Counted from the stretch's first letter, positions 33,103-43,834 are shown. The stretch is 64,000 nucleotides of DNA from Streptomyces viridiviolaceus (GCF_014650995.1 NZ_BMWA01000012.1:203588-267587), one strand, 5' to 3'. Notes: generated by a model from the sequence alone, not told the origin. Translations and numbers: made by a program.

Positions 33103-33281
33103 GGGGTCCCTTTCTGGCACGGCTGACACCGGAAACCGGTACGGGTGTGCTCCGCTCCGGTCCGGTCCGGTGGTGGGCGCTCGGCGCCGTTGCCGCGCGC
33201 AGGACACTTAAGTGTTACGCGCAGGTAAACACCGTGGCCAGGGGTACCGCCCGGATCGTCCGCCATATGAGACCCGAATGG

Positions 33282-33491
33282 TCAGCTTTCGGAGACGTAC
33301 GTCACGAAGTCCGCCCATGCCGTCGAGTCCACGGCGAGCCGGGGGCCGGCGGTGTGTTTGGAGTCGCGGACGTGGATGGTGTGGGGGGTTATCGCGATCT
33401 CGACGCAGGAGTTGCCGTCGTTGCCGCCGCTGTAGCTGCTCTTGAACCACGCCAGTTCGGAGGCGTCCCCGACGGGGGCCTTGCGGATCAT
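33282..33491 (-). CDS. DUF397 domain protein
   Basis: A 69-residue protein with the DUF397 signature: AWFKSSYSGGNDGNSCVEIA, then HVRDSK and a C-terminal WADFVTYV. These small proteins typically sit next to Scr1/WhiJ-type HTH regulators in Streptomyces and may modulate them. Its ATG overlaps the stop of the upstream HTH frame (ATGA at 33488-33491), a sign of translational coupling. That coupling may be impaired because the HTH gene has a frameshift. Confidence 0.88.
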   Translation of the reverse strand: MIRKAPVGDASELAWFKSSYSGGNDGNSCVEIAITPHTIHVRDSKHTAGPRLAVDSTAWADFVTYVSES

Positions 33492-34361
33492 GTTTCTCCC
33501 AGCAGATTCTCGATGAAGGTCAGCGACTCCCTCGGCGGGAGGGCCTGAGCCCGGATAGTCCCATACCGCAGCTCAAGGATGCGCAGTTGCTTGGGATCGG
33601 ACGTCGGGCGGCCGTTGAAGGCACCGTCGGAGCGGCCCACCGCGGTACCGTCCGCGAACTTCAGCAGTTCGATCCTGCCGTCCATGCCGGAGTGGGTCTC
33701 GCTGTGCAACGGCATCACCTGAAGCATGACGTTGTTCAAACGGCCCACCTCCAGCAGTCGTTCGAGCTGCCGCCGCCAAGCCATTGTCCCCCCGATAGGT
33801 CGTCGCAGCGGCGCCTCTTCGAGCACGAAGTGTGGACGGAGCCGGGTCGCGTTCGAAGACCGACTGCCTGGCCAGGCGCGCAGCCACCATGCGTTCCACG
33901 TCGTCCGCCGAGTACGGCGGCTGCGCTGCCTCGATCAGGGACCGTGCGTGCTCCGGGGTCTGCAACAGCCCCGCGATGATGTGGCACTCGTACAGGCCGA
34001 TCTCGACCGCCTTCGCCTCCAGCTTCCCCAGCTCCCGGACCTTCTTGGGATACCGGACCTTCTTCACGTCCTCCCAAGTCGCCGCGATGAGCCCACCCGC
34101 GCCCAGCACCTCGTCGGCCCTGTCCAGGTACTCCTGCCGGGGAATCCGCTTACCGCCCTCGACCTTGTATACGAGATCCTCCCCGTACCCCACCGCCGCC
34201 CCGAACTCCGCGGCCCGCATCCCCACCGCCTCGCGCCGCAGCTTCAGCTGCCGCCCCACCGTGGCGATGACGGCGATTCCCCACTCGTCATCCGGGTCCA
34301 CCTCCCACCCCGGCTCGTCCGCCTCGCTCCTGAGCCGGCCCGTCTCCACTTCGACCGCCAT
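33488..34361 (-). pseudogene. Frameshifted HTH regulator (WhiJ/DUF5753-like)
   Basis: The N-terminal part (from 34361) has an XRE-type helix-turn-helix (LKLRREAVGMRAAEFGAAVG region) and the start of the DUF5753 sensor domain (ECHIIAGLLQTPEHARSLIE). The frame fails near 33826-33845 after VFERDPAPST. One base downstream in phase, the family sequence resumes HFVLEEAPLRRPIGG and runs to ENLLGET, ending at 33488. Removing one base would restore a ~290-residue protein. It is a real frameshift or a sequencing error. Confidence 0.8.
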
Positions 34362-34519
34362 CCCGTGCCCCTCCGTCGTGCCGCTGGCTGTGCAGAGTGC
34401 GCCCTACCCGTACGCACCGCCCCGACAGCCCCCGACACACCGGACAACCACCGGACAGTCACTGTACGTACCCGCAGAGTCACTGTTCACGGTAGGCGCA
34501 CCCCACCACGCTGAGTGAC

Positions 34520-34951
34520 GTGAACCAGAAATCCGCCGAACTCACCACCGCCGTCCGCAACTTCAGCGTGCAGCTCTCCCCCACACCGCGCGGCGCCCGC
34601 CTCGCCCGGCTGCTCGCGACCGAGCAACTCCGCGCCTGGGGACTTCCGTCGGACCCGGCACGCCAGATCATCGCGGAGCTCGCCGTCAACGCGGCGACCC
34701 ACGGCCGCGTACAGGGACGCGATTTCCGGCTCACCCTCTACGTCGTCGCCGACGTCCTCCGCATCGAGGTGACCGACACACGCGGTGAACGCCTCCCCCG
34801 GCCGGAACAGCCGGGCCCGGACGCCGAATCCGGCCGTGGCCTGCTGCTCGTGGAGGCGCTGGCGGACCGGTGGGGCGTAGCCGAGGGCCGCTTCCCGCGC
34901 AAGACCGTCTGGGCCGAACTGCGCCTCACGCCACCGGAACCCACCTTCTGA
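34520..34951 (+). CDS. RsbW-like ATP-binding protein (anti-sigma type)
   Basis: A 143-residue HATPase_c_2 protein. The N box is IIAELAVNAATHG, the G1-type box is EVTDTRGERLP, and the G2 box is ESGRGLLLVEALADRWGV. Such proteins bind sigma factors and phosphorylate anti-anti-sigma factors. The start is GTG 34520. It is divergent from the HTH/DUF397 pair with a 158-bp gap. Its place between gdhA and tuf1 matches S. coelicolor SCO4677, an anti-sigma factor reported to act in the SigF/BldG network. This orthology is inferred from position and family only. Confidence 0.82.
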   Translation: MNQKSAELTTAVRNFSVQLSPTPRGARLARLLATEQLRAWGLPSDPARQIIAELAVNAATHGRVQGRDFRLTLYVVADVLRIEVTDTRGERLPRPEQPGPDAESGRGLLLVEALADRWGVAEGRFPRKTVWAELRLTPPEPTF

Positions 34952-35192
34952 GGCTCCGGTGCCGCCGGCGCCTTCCCGAGAAAGAACCACGGGAGAAAGA
35001 ACCCCACCGAGCCCCACCCCTCCGCCCGAGGCGCGCACTCACCCGGGCGGGTGAACATCACCGGCTCGGCTGGATTTCCGATCCCCCAACTCCCCTACGC
35101 TCAGCGCAAACAACCGCACAAAGACATCGGCCCCCGCCGGGACTGGCATCCCAAGGCGAGGGCCTGACCACCGAGGAAGCGAGCCCTTCCTG

Positions 35193-36173
35193 ATGGGTAC
35201 CCAAAACCCTAGCGTGCCTCCGCACGCCCAGTCCCCCGTTGGGGCCAATCCGACCCGTTCGCGTCACCGTGGCGGCGGCGTCATCCACGAGAACACCCGC
35301 CACACCACCCGCTTCGTGGTGATCGGCAACCACCTCGCCCAGCACCCGGACCTCTCCCTGCTGGCGATCGGCCTGGGCGTCCACATCCAGTCGCTGCCCA
35401 GCGGCACGCCCGCGGACATCAAGACCCTCACCGCACGCTTCAAGGAAGGCGCGACCCGGATCTCCGCCGCCCTGCGCGAACTGGAGGCCCACGGCTACCT
35501 GCGCCGCGAGCGCGTGCGCACCCCGGAGGGCCGGATCGTCACCCGCACGATCTCCTGCAACCAGCCGGGCGCGCCCCGACACCGCCCCGAGCCCGCCCGG
35601 AAGCCTCACGCCGACCGGCCCGCACCCCGCAAGAAGCGCGCCCTGCCCGCCGTACCGCAGCCCGCTTCCCAATCCCCCGCCCTCCTTCAGCAGGCCACCG
35701 ACCTCCTCGCCGGCCTGCGCCGCCACGACCCCCGCCTCCTCCTCTCCGCCTGCGACACGGCCCACCTGGCCCCCGGCGTGGCGGCATGGCTCGAACGCGA
35801 CGTCACCCCCACCGCCGTACGCCACGCCCTGACCACCGACCTGCCCCCCGAGGGCCTGCGCCGCCCGGCCGCCCTTCTCGCCCACCGCCTGACCGCCATG
35901 CTCCCGCCGCCACCGCCCTTCCGGCCCTCCGCAGCACCGCCACCGCCGCGGTACCCGCTCCAGAACTGCGACGGCTGCGACCGCAGCTACCGCGCGCCAG
36001 AGCCCGGAGGACGCTGCCGCGACTGCCGACCCGGTGCCACGCCACCCCCGACGGCCCCCGCTACGCCACCCGCGAGGACTTCGTCCACGGCGAGGACGTC
36101 ACCATCGCCGACTGGACGATCCCGACCCACGACCTCCCGCGCTACCCCGACTGACTGTCCGTTACTGGTCTGA
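35193..36173 (+). CDS. Helix-turn-helix protein with C-terminal zinc-knuckle-like motif
   Basis: The 326-residue protein has a winged-helix type region (about residues 35-115: HTTRFVVIGNHLAQHPDLSL, ISAALRELEAHGYLRRERVR). A Pro/Ala-rich linker and a second helical region follow. Near residues 255-275 is CDGCDRSYRAPEPGGRCRDC, two CxxC pairs. The last ~45 residues are Pro/Thr/Ser-rich and not protein-like. In the +2 frame, however, 36040-36154 reads TPDGPRYATREDFVHGEDV and then ends HDLPRYPD. This suggests a frameshift or a fused gene end. Confidence 0.7.
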   Translation: MGTQNPSVPPHAQSPVGANPTRSRHRGGGVIHENTRHTTRFVVIGNHLAQHPDLSLLAIGLGVHIQSLPSGTPADIKTLTARFKEGATRISAALRELEAHGYLRRERVRTPEGRIVTRTISCNQPGAPRHRPEPARKPHADRPAPRKKRALPAVPQPASQSPALLQQATDLLAGLRRHDPRLLLSACDTAHLAPGVAAWLERDVTPTAVRHALTTDLPPEGLRRPAALLAHRLTAMLPPPPPFRPSAAPPPPRYPLQNCDGCDRSYRAPEPGGRCRDCRPGATPPPTAPATPPARTSSTARTSPSPTGRSRPTTSRATPTDCPLLV

Positions 36174-36217
36174 ACCAACCTCTTGCCCCAGCCCCTCCTG
36201 CGTCGCAAGCTCCCCGT

Positions 36218-37192
36218 ATGGAGCTGGAGTTGCGGCATCTCAAGACGGTCCGGGCCATCGCCGACGCCGGCAGTCTCACCAGGGCGGCGACGGCACTCGG
36301 TCTCGCGCAGCCCGCGCTGAGCGCACAGCTCAAGCGGATCGAACGGGCCCTGGGAGGTGAGCTGTTCGAGCGCGGTCGGCACGGCGTGCGGGCAACTCCC
36401 CTGGGCGAACTGGTGCTGGAGCGCAGCCGGATCGTGCTGCCCGCGGTGACCGAGTTGCAGCAGGAGGCGGCGCGGTTCGCCCGGTCCCCGCGCTCGACGG
36501 CGTGCTTCCGGCTGGGCGGCACCCACGGCCCGCTGCTGGGCGCCCTGGTGGACCGGCTGGCGGACGCGGCGCCCGACGCCCGGGTGACGACCTGCACCTC
36601 CTGGTCCGAACGGGAACTGGCCGGCCTGCTGGCCGAAGGGCGGCTGGACTTCGCGCTCGCCGGGACGTGCGGTTCCGCCGAGCCCCCCGGCTCCGAGGGG
36701 CTGGTGTGGCGGGAGGTGGCGGTCGATCCCGTCTTCGTCATGGTGCCCGAGGCGCATCCGCTCGCCCACCGACGAGAGGTGGACCTGACGGACCTGGCCG
36801 GCGAGGAGTGGGCCTGCGTGCCCGGCGACGGCTGCTTCGGCGACTGCTTCACGGCCTCCTGCGCCCGCGCCGGGTTCACCCCGCGCCGCATGTACGAGAC
36901 GGACACCTCGTCCCTCGTGCACCTGGTGCAGGTGGGCCGGGCGGTCGGGCTGTGCCGGGCGACGTTCCCGACCACGCCCGGCATCGTCACCCGGCCGCTC
37001 ACCGGCACGCCGCTGGCCTGGCGGCACCTGCTGGGCTGGCACGTGGTGACGCAGGCCGAGGACACAGCCGCCACCGTGCTCGCGCAGGCCCGCATGGCGC
37101 ACGCCGGCGTGGCGGCCCGCAGCGACAGCTACACCGCGTGGCTCGCCACCCACCGGGACACCGCCGGCGCACCGCAACAGCCCGTTCCATAA
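36218..37192 (+). CDS. LysR-family transcriptional regulator
   Basis: The 324-residue protein has an N-terminal winged helix-turn-helix (MELELRHLKTVRAIADAGSL, ALSAQLKRIERALGGELFER) and a C-terminal substrate-binding domain. That domain contains several Cys (CTSWSERELAGLLAEGRLDF, WACVPGDGCFGDCF). LysR regulators usually act on neighbouring genes. The next gene on the same strand is the secreted protease, 92 bp on, so it is a plausible target. Confidence 0.9.
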   Translation: MELELRHLKTVRAIADAGSLTRAATALGLAQPALSAQLKRIERALGGELFERGRHGVRATPLGELVLERSRIVLPAVTELQQEAARFARSPRSTACFRLGGTHGPLLGALVDRLADAAPDARVTTCTSWSERELAGLLAEGRLDFALAGTCGSAEPPGSEGLVWREVAVDPVFVMVPEAHPLAHRREVDLTDLAGEEWACVPGDGCFGDCFTASCARAGFTPRRMYETDTSSLVHLVQVGRAVGLCRATFPTTPGIVTRPLTGTPLAWRHLLGWHVVTQAEDTAATVLAQARMAHAGVAARSDSYTAWLATHRDTAGAPQQPVP

Positions 37193-37284
37193 CACCGGGC
37201 AGAGGGTCGATCGACGTCTTATGCGGGCCGGTTGACCGTCCCTACGGTTTCGGCACCTCCCCACCGAAACCGAGGAGATGCCCC

Positions 37285-38658
37285 ATGTCCCCCATGCTCC
37301 AGCGGCACATTCGGGCCAGAGCCGCGGGCGCCGCCCTCGCGGCGACGGCCGCCCTGCTCGTGGCCGGGCTCAGCGGCTCCGCGAGCGCAGGGCCGGCCGC
37401 CGCCCCCGCTCCGACCGCCGCCGAGACCCTCCGTACCGACGCCGCCCCGCCCGCTCTGCTCGGCGCCATGCAGCGCGACCTCGGCCTGGACCGGCGGCAG
37501 GCGCAGCAGCGCCTGGTGAACGAGGCCGACGCGGGCGCGACCGCGGGCAGGCTGCGCGTGTCGCTGGGCGACGACTTCGCGGGCGCCTGGGTACGGGGTG
37601 CCGAGTCGGGCACGCTGACCGTGGCGACGACGGACGCCGCCGACGTCGCGGCGATCGAGGCACAGGGCGCCGAGGCGGCGGTCGTACGCCACTCGCTGGC
37701 CGACCTGGACGCGGCCAAGGCCCGCCTGGACCGGGCGGCCGGCGACCTGAACACCGCCGACGCGCCGGTCTGGTACGTCGACGTGCGCACGAACGCGGTC
37801 GTCATCGAGGCCGTACGCCCGGCCGCGGCCCGAGCCCTCCTGAAGGCGGCCGGCGTCGACACCTCCCTCACCCGTACCGAGCGGACGGCCGAGCGTCCCC
37901 GCCCGCTGTACGACCTGCGGGGCGGCGAGGCGTACTACATCAACAACAGCGGACGCTGCTCCATCGGCTTCCCCGTCACCAAGGGCACCCAGCAGGGCTT
38001 CGCCACCGCCGGTCACTGCGGGCGGACCGGTGCCTCGACGAGCGGCCACAACCGCGTGGCCCAGGGCACCTTCCAGGGCTCGGTCTTCCCCGGCCGCGAC
38101 ATGGCGTGGGTGGCCACCAACTCCAACTGGACGGCGACGCCGTACGTCAAGGGCGCCGGTGGTCAGAACGTCCAGGTCACCGGGTCCACGCAGGCCACCG
38201 TCGGCGCCTCCGTGTGCCGCTCCGGTTCCACCACCGGCTGGCACTGCGGCACCGTCCAGCAGCTCAACACCAGCGTGACCTACCCCGAGGGCACCATCAG
38301 CGGCGTCACCCGCACCACGGTGTGCGCCGAGCCCGGCGACTCGGGCGGTTCCTACATCTCCGGCAGCCAGGCACAGGGCGTCACCTCGGGCGGCTCCGGC
38401 AACTGCAGCAGCGGCGGCGAGACCTTCTTCCAGCCGATCAACCCGCTGCTCCAGAACTACGGCCTCACCCTGAGGACGACCGACGACGGCGGCCCCGAGG
38501 AGCCCCCGCCCGGCGGCGGCACCTGGGCGGCCGGCACCGTCTACCAGCCCGGCGACACGGTGACGTACGGCGGCGCCACGTACCGCTGCCTCCAGGCCCA
38601 CCAGGCCCAGGCGGGCTGGGAGCCGCCGAACGTACCGGCGCTGTGGCAGCGGGTGTGA
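37285..38658 (+). CDS. Secreted S1 serine protease, streptogrisin C-like
   Basis: A secreted chymotrypsin-like protease of 457 residues, the length I recall for the streptogrisin C precursor. It has a signal peptide (RARAAGAALAATAALLVAGL), a propeptide to about residue 205 and a mature domain starting near YDLRGGEAYYINNSGRCSIG. The catalytic triad by count is His244 (TAGHCG), Asp272 (RDMAW) and Ser353 (GDSGGS). A Gly/Pro linker leads to a C-terminal chitin-binding (CBM5/12-like) module WAAGTVYQPGDTVTYGGATY. The start is ATG 37285 with GAGGAG seven bases upstream. It is followed by a strong terminator. Confidence 0.92.
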   Translation: MSPMLQRHIRARAAGAALAATAALLVAGLSGSASAGPAAAPAPTAAETLRTDAAPPALLGAMQRDLGLDRRQAQQRLVNEADAGATAGRLRVSLGDDFAGAWVRGAESGTLTVATTDAADVAAIEAQGAEAAVVRHSLADLDAAKARLDRAAGDLNTADAPVWYVDVRTNAVVIEAVRPAAARALLKAAGVDTSLTRTERTAERPRPLYDLRGGEAYYINNSGRCSIGFPVTKGTQQGFATAGHCGRTGASTSGHNRVAQGTFQGSVFPGRDMAWVATNSNWTATPYVKGAGGQNVQVTGSTQATVGASVCRSGSTTGWHCGTVQQLNTSVTYPEGTISGVTRTTVCAEPGDSGGSYISGSQAQGVTSGGSGNCSSGGETFFQPINPLLQNYGLTLRTTDDGGPEEPPPGGGTWAAGTVYQPGDTVTYGGATYRCLQAHQAQAGWEPPNVPALWQRV

Positions 38659-38685
38659 GCCACACGGCCCCCTGACCGACGACCA

Positions 38686-38720
38686 CGGGCCCGGGCACCC
38701 ACCGGGGGTGCCCGGGCCCG
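38686..38720 (+). terminator. Terminator of the protease gene
   Basis: A 15-bp perfect stem (38686-38700 with 38706-38720) with a 5-nt loop lies 28 bp past the protease stop codon. Confidence 0.8.
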
Positions 38721-38779
38721 GCTGCGCGTGCCGGCGACCGCGGCTTGTCAGCCGGCCGACCGGCCGTCATGATCCCGCC

Positions 38780-39163
38780 ATGTACAAGCGAAGACGCCTG
38801 CTGGGCACCTACCTGGGCGTGGCCCTCGCCACCGTCCTGCTCTCCGGCATCACCCCGATACTCGGCTCGCCGCCCTGGGAAGTGGTCCTGGCCGGCGCCG
38901 TCTTCCTCATCGCGAACCAGCTGATCTACAGCTATCCGCGCGCCGTCAGAGGCGCCCCGCTGATCATGCTGCTCATCCTCGGCACCATCGGCGTCGTCCA
39001 GGACACGCTGCTCTGGCTGCTCGTCTCCTGGATCGGCTCCCAGATGGACTACGGCCTCCACGTCGACGGCTTCCTCACGGCCCTGGTCGGCGGTGTCGTC
39101 GTCCGCGCGACGGTCCTCCTCCTCATGGCGGTGGGACCGCAGCCGACACCCGAGACCTCGTAG
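38780..39163 (+). CDS. Small four-helix membrane protein, phage-holin-4-like (PF04020) family
   Basis: A 127-residue protein with about four membrane segments. It has the HVDGFLTALVGGVVVRATVL type ending seen in the superfamily IV holin-like proteins of actinobacteria. These are chromosomal membrane proteins and not evidence of a prophage. It is convergent with tuf1 and shares a bidirectional terminator. Confidence 0.65.
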   Translation: MYKRRRLLGTYLGVALATVLLSGITPILGSPPWEVVLAGAVFLIANQLIYSYPRAVRGAPLIMLLILGTIGVVQDTLLWLLVSWIGSQMDYGLHVDGFLTALVGGVVVRATVLLLMAVGPQPTPETS

Positions 39164-39182
39164 CCACCCCGCCACAAACGAC

Positions 39183-39220
39183 GAAGGGGCCCGCACGACC
39201 GAAGTCGTGCGGGCCCCTTC
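39183..39220. terminator. Bidirectional terminator between tuf1 and the small membrane gene
   Basis: A 17-bp perfect stem (39183-39199 with 39204-39220) with a CGAA tetraloop lies between two convergent genes. The A and T runs on both sides let it serve either direction. Confidence 0.88.
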
Positions 39221-39280
39221 AGGCCATTGGCCTGGCCTTACGGCCAGATCAGGTCAGCAGACCCGACAAGCAAGCGGAAC

Positions 39281-40474
39281 TTACTTGTTGATCTTGGTGA
39301 CCTGGCCGGCGCCCACGGTCCGGCCACCCTCACGGATGGCGAACTTCAGGCCCTCCTCCATGGCGACGGGCTGGATGAGCTCCACCTTCATCTCGGTGTT
39401 GTCACCCGGCATGACCATCTCGGTGCCCTCGGGGAGGGTCACGACGCCGGTCACGTCCGTCGTACGGAAGTAGAACTGCGGGCGGTAGTTGTTGAAGAAC
39501 GGGGTGTGGCGGCCGCCCTCGTCCTTCGAAAGGATGTACGCCTGGGCCTCGAACTCCGTGTGCGGGGTGACGGTGCCCGGCTTGATGATGACCTGGCCGC
39601 GCTCGACGTCCTCGCGCTTGATGCCGCGGAGCAGCAGACCGACGTTCTCACCGGCCTGACCCTCGTCCAGCAGCTTACGGAACATCTCGATGCCCGTAAC
39701 CGTGGTCTTGGTCTTCTCCTGCTTGATGCCGATGATCTCGACTTCCTCGTTCACCTTGAGCACACCGCGCTCGATACGGCCGGTGACGACCGTACCGCGA
39801 CCGGTGATGGTGAAGACGTCCTCGATCGGCATGAGGAACGGCTTGTCGACGTCGCGCTCCGGCTCCGGGATCGACTCGTCGACGGCCTTCATCAGGTTGA
39901 GGACGGAGTCCACCCACTCCTTCTCGCCCTCGAGGGCCTTCAGAGCGGAGACCTTGACGACCGGAACGTCGTCGCCGGGGAACTCGTACTCGGAGAGGAG
40001 CTCACGGACCTCGAGCTCGACGAGCTCCAGGATCTCCTCGTCGTCCACCATGTCGGCCTTGTTCAGGGCGACGACGATGTACGGAACGCCGACCTGGCGG
40101 GCCAGGAGCACGTGCTCCTTGGTCTGCGGCATCGGGCCGTCGGTCGCGGCGACCACCAGGATCGCGCCGTCCATCTGGGCGGCACCGGTGATCATGTTCT
40201 TGATGTAGTCCGCGTGACCCGGGCAGTCGACGTGGGCGTAGTGACGCGCCTCGGTCTGGTACTCGACGTGCGCGATGGAGATGGTGATACCGCGCTGGCG
40301 CTCCTCGGGAGCCTTGTCGATGTTGTCGAACGGGGTGGCCTCGTTCAGCTCCGGGTACGCGTCGTGCAGCACCTTGGTAATGGCGGCCGTGAGGGTCGTC
40401 TTACCGTGGTCGATGTGACCGATGGTGCCGATGTTGACGTGCGGCTTAGTCCGCTCGAACTTCGCCTTCGCCAC
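39281..40474 (-). CDS. tuf1: Elongation factor Tu
   Basis: EF-Tu delivers aminoacyl-tRNA to the ribosome. The 397-residue protein has G1 GHIDHGKT (19-26), G3 DCPGH, G4 NKAD and the domain 2-3 sequences (GGRHTPFFNNYRPQFYFRTT, FAIREGGRTVGAG). The residues matching E. coli Gln124, Gly316 and Ala375, where kirromycin resistance arises, are unchanged. It is last in the str operon, after fusA. Confidence 0.98.
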   Translation of the reverse strand: MAKAKFERTKPHVNIGTIGHIDHGKTTLTAAITKVLHDAYPELNEATPFDNIDKAPEERQRGITISIAHVEYQTEARHYAHVDCPGHADYIKNMITGAAQMDGAILVVAATDGPMPQTKEHVLLARQVGVPYIVVALNKADMVDDEEILELVELEVRELLSEYEFPGDDVPVVKVSALKALEGEKEWVDSVLNLMKAVDESIPEPERDVDKPFLMPIEDVFTITGRGTVVTGRIERGVLKVNEEVEIIGIKQEKTKTTVTGIEMFRKLLDEGQAGENVGLLLRGIKREDVERGQVIIKPGTVTPHTEFEAQAYILSKDEGGRHTPFFNNYRPQFYFRTTDVTGVVTLPEGTEMVMPGDNTEMKVELIQPVAMEEGLKFAIREGGRTVGAGQVTKINK

Positions 40475-40553
40475 TGGGGTCCTCCTGTGGAGTGGTTCTG
40501 AACGCCTTGCTTCATCGGCGCCAGGTGATCTTTGCTGTCAAAACCCGGGGCCC

Positions 40554-40587
40554 GGGGCAAACACCCGCGTTTGCGGTTGTTTGCCCC
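40554..40587 (-). promoter_or_regulatory. Hairpin between fusA and tuf1
   Basis: Arms GGGGCAAAC (40554-40562) and GTTTGCCCC (40579-40587) with a 16-nt loop lie in the 156-bp fusA-tuf1 gap. It may attenuate read-through from fusA or be an RNA processing site. In other streptomycetes tuf1 has its own promoter, but I could not place one here. Confidence 0.5.
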
Positions 40588-40630
40588 TCAAGGCTCCGGA
40601 GTCAAGCCTACGGCGTGGACGCCAGGTCCG

Positions 40631-42757
<2,127 letters not shown>

Positions 42758-42796
42758 AAGGCTTCAGTCTTCTCTCGGTTCTCGAAGGGGTTCCGA

Positions 42797-43267
42797 CTAC
42801 CAGCGGTAGTGCGCGAAGGCCTTGTTGGACTCGGCCATCTTGTGCGTGTCCTCGCGCTTCTTCACAGCGGCACCGAGGCCGTTGGAGGCGTCGAGGAGCT
42901 CGTTGAGCAGACGCTCGGTCATGGTCTTCTCGCGACGGGCGCGGGAGTAACCGACCAGCCAGCGGAGCGCCAGGGTGTTGGCACGGCCGGGCTTGACCTC
43001 GACCGGGACCTGGTAGGTGGCGCCACCGACACGGCGGGACTTGACCTCGAGGGTCGGCTTGATGTTCTCGAGAGCGCGCTTGAGCGTGATGACCGGGTCG
43101 TTGCCGGTCTTCTCGCGCAGGCCCTCCATGGCACCGTAGACGATGCGCTCGGCGGTGGAGCGCTTGCCGTTCAGCAGCACCTTGTTGATCAGGGAGGTCA
43201 CCAGAGGAGAACCGTAGACCGGGTCGATGATGACCGGGCGCTTCGGGGCGGGGCCCTTACGAGGCAT
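42797..43267 (-). CDS. rpsG: 30S ribosomal protein S7
   Basis: S7 nucleates assembly of the 30S head and in E. coli represses the str operon. The 156-residue product starts MPRKGPAPKRPVIIDPVYGS and ends with AESNKAFAHYRW. It is 2 bp after rpsL. Confidence 0.98.
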   Translation of the reverse strand: MPRKGPAPKRPVIIDPVYGSPLVTSLINKVLLNGKRSTAERIVYGAMEGLREKTGNDPVITLKRALENIKPTLEVKSRRVGGATYQVPVEVKPGRANTLALRWLVGYSRARREKTMTERLLNELLDASNGLGAAVKKREDTHKMAESNKAFAHYRW

Positions 43268-43269
43268 TC

Positions 43270-43641
43270 TTACTTCTCCTTCTTGGCGCCGTAACGGCTG
43301 CGGGCCTGCTTGCGGTTCTTGACACCCTGGGTGTCGAGGGAGCCACGGATGATCTTGTAGCGAACACCCGGCAGGTCCTTCACACGGCCGCCGCGCACGA
43401 GCACGATGGAGTGCTCCTGCAGGTTGTGTCCCTCACCCGGAATGTAAGCAGTGACCTCGATACCGCTGGTCAGACGCACACGCGCGACCTTACGCAGGGC
43501 CGAGTTCGGCTTCTTCGGGGTGGTCGTGAACACACGCGTGCAGACGCCGCGACGCTGAGGAGAACCCTCGAGTGCGGGCGTCTTGTTCTTCTCGACCTTG
43601 TCCTGCCGGCCCTTGCGGACCAGCTGCTGGATCGTAGGCAC
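43270..43641 (-). CDS. rpsL: 30S ribosomal protein S12
   Basis: S12 controls decoding accuracy and is the streptomycin-resistance locus. The 123-residue product starts at GTG 43639-43641 (VPTIQQLVRKGRQDK) after GGAGAAGTA. The Lys residues at the usual resistance positions (TTTPKKPNSALRK and GGRVKDLPG) are wild type. It is the first gene of the str operon, with a leader of about 185 nt. Confidence 0.98.
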   Translation of the reverse strand: MPTIQQLVRKGRQDKVEKNKTPALEGSPQRRGVCTRVFTTTPKKPNSALRKVARVRLTSGIEVTAYIPGEGHNLQEHSIVLVRGGRVKDLPGVRYKIIRGSLDTQGVKNRKQARSRYGAKKEK

Positions 43642-43691
43642 TACTTCTCCGGTTTCTGTGTGCCGATGGGTACAGCTAACCTGGAACGTCG

Positions 43692-43716
43692 CCGACCCAC
43701 GCGGTCGGGTGTGTCG
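43692..43716 (-). promoter_or_regulatory. Conserved leader hairpin of the str operon
   Basis: This 25-nt block matches 26959-26983 upstream of rpsJ at 24 of 25 positions. On the minus strand it folds as CCGACC-GCGTG-GGTCGG, about 50 nt upstream of rpsL and roughly 110 nt into the predicted transcript. Confidence 0.6.
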
Positions 43717-43834
43717 AATCCCGCAGACTCCCGCCGCAAGGCGAAAAGGGCGCAGATTACGGTGGCCGGTCACGACCCTGTATGCGGTTGAAGGCACGCA
43801 CGAGGGCCAGGGCACACCCCAGGCACAAGGTCTG

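Noticed and set aside
38780..39163. Holin-like protein as a sign of prophage
   Set aside because: The PF04020-like family is a common chromosomal membrane family in actinobacteria, and no other phage gene is nearby.
39281..40474. Kirromycin/GE2270-resistant EF-Tu
   Set aside because: Residues equivalent to E. coli Gln124, Gly316 and Ala375 and the GGRHTPFF region are unchanged.
43270..43641. Streptomycin-resistance allele of rpsL
   Set aside because: The Lys residues in TPKKPNS and RVKDLPG are wild type.
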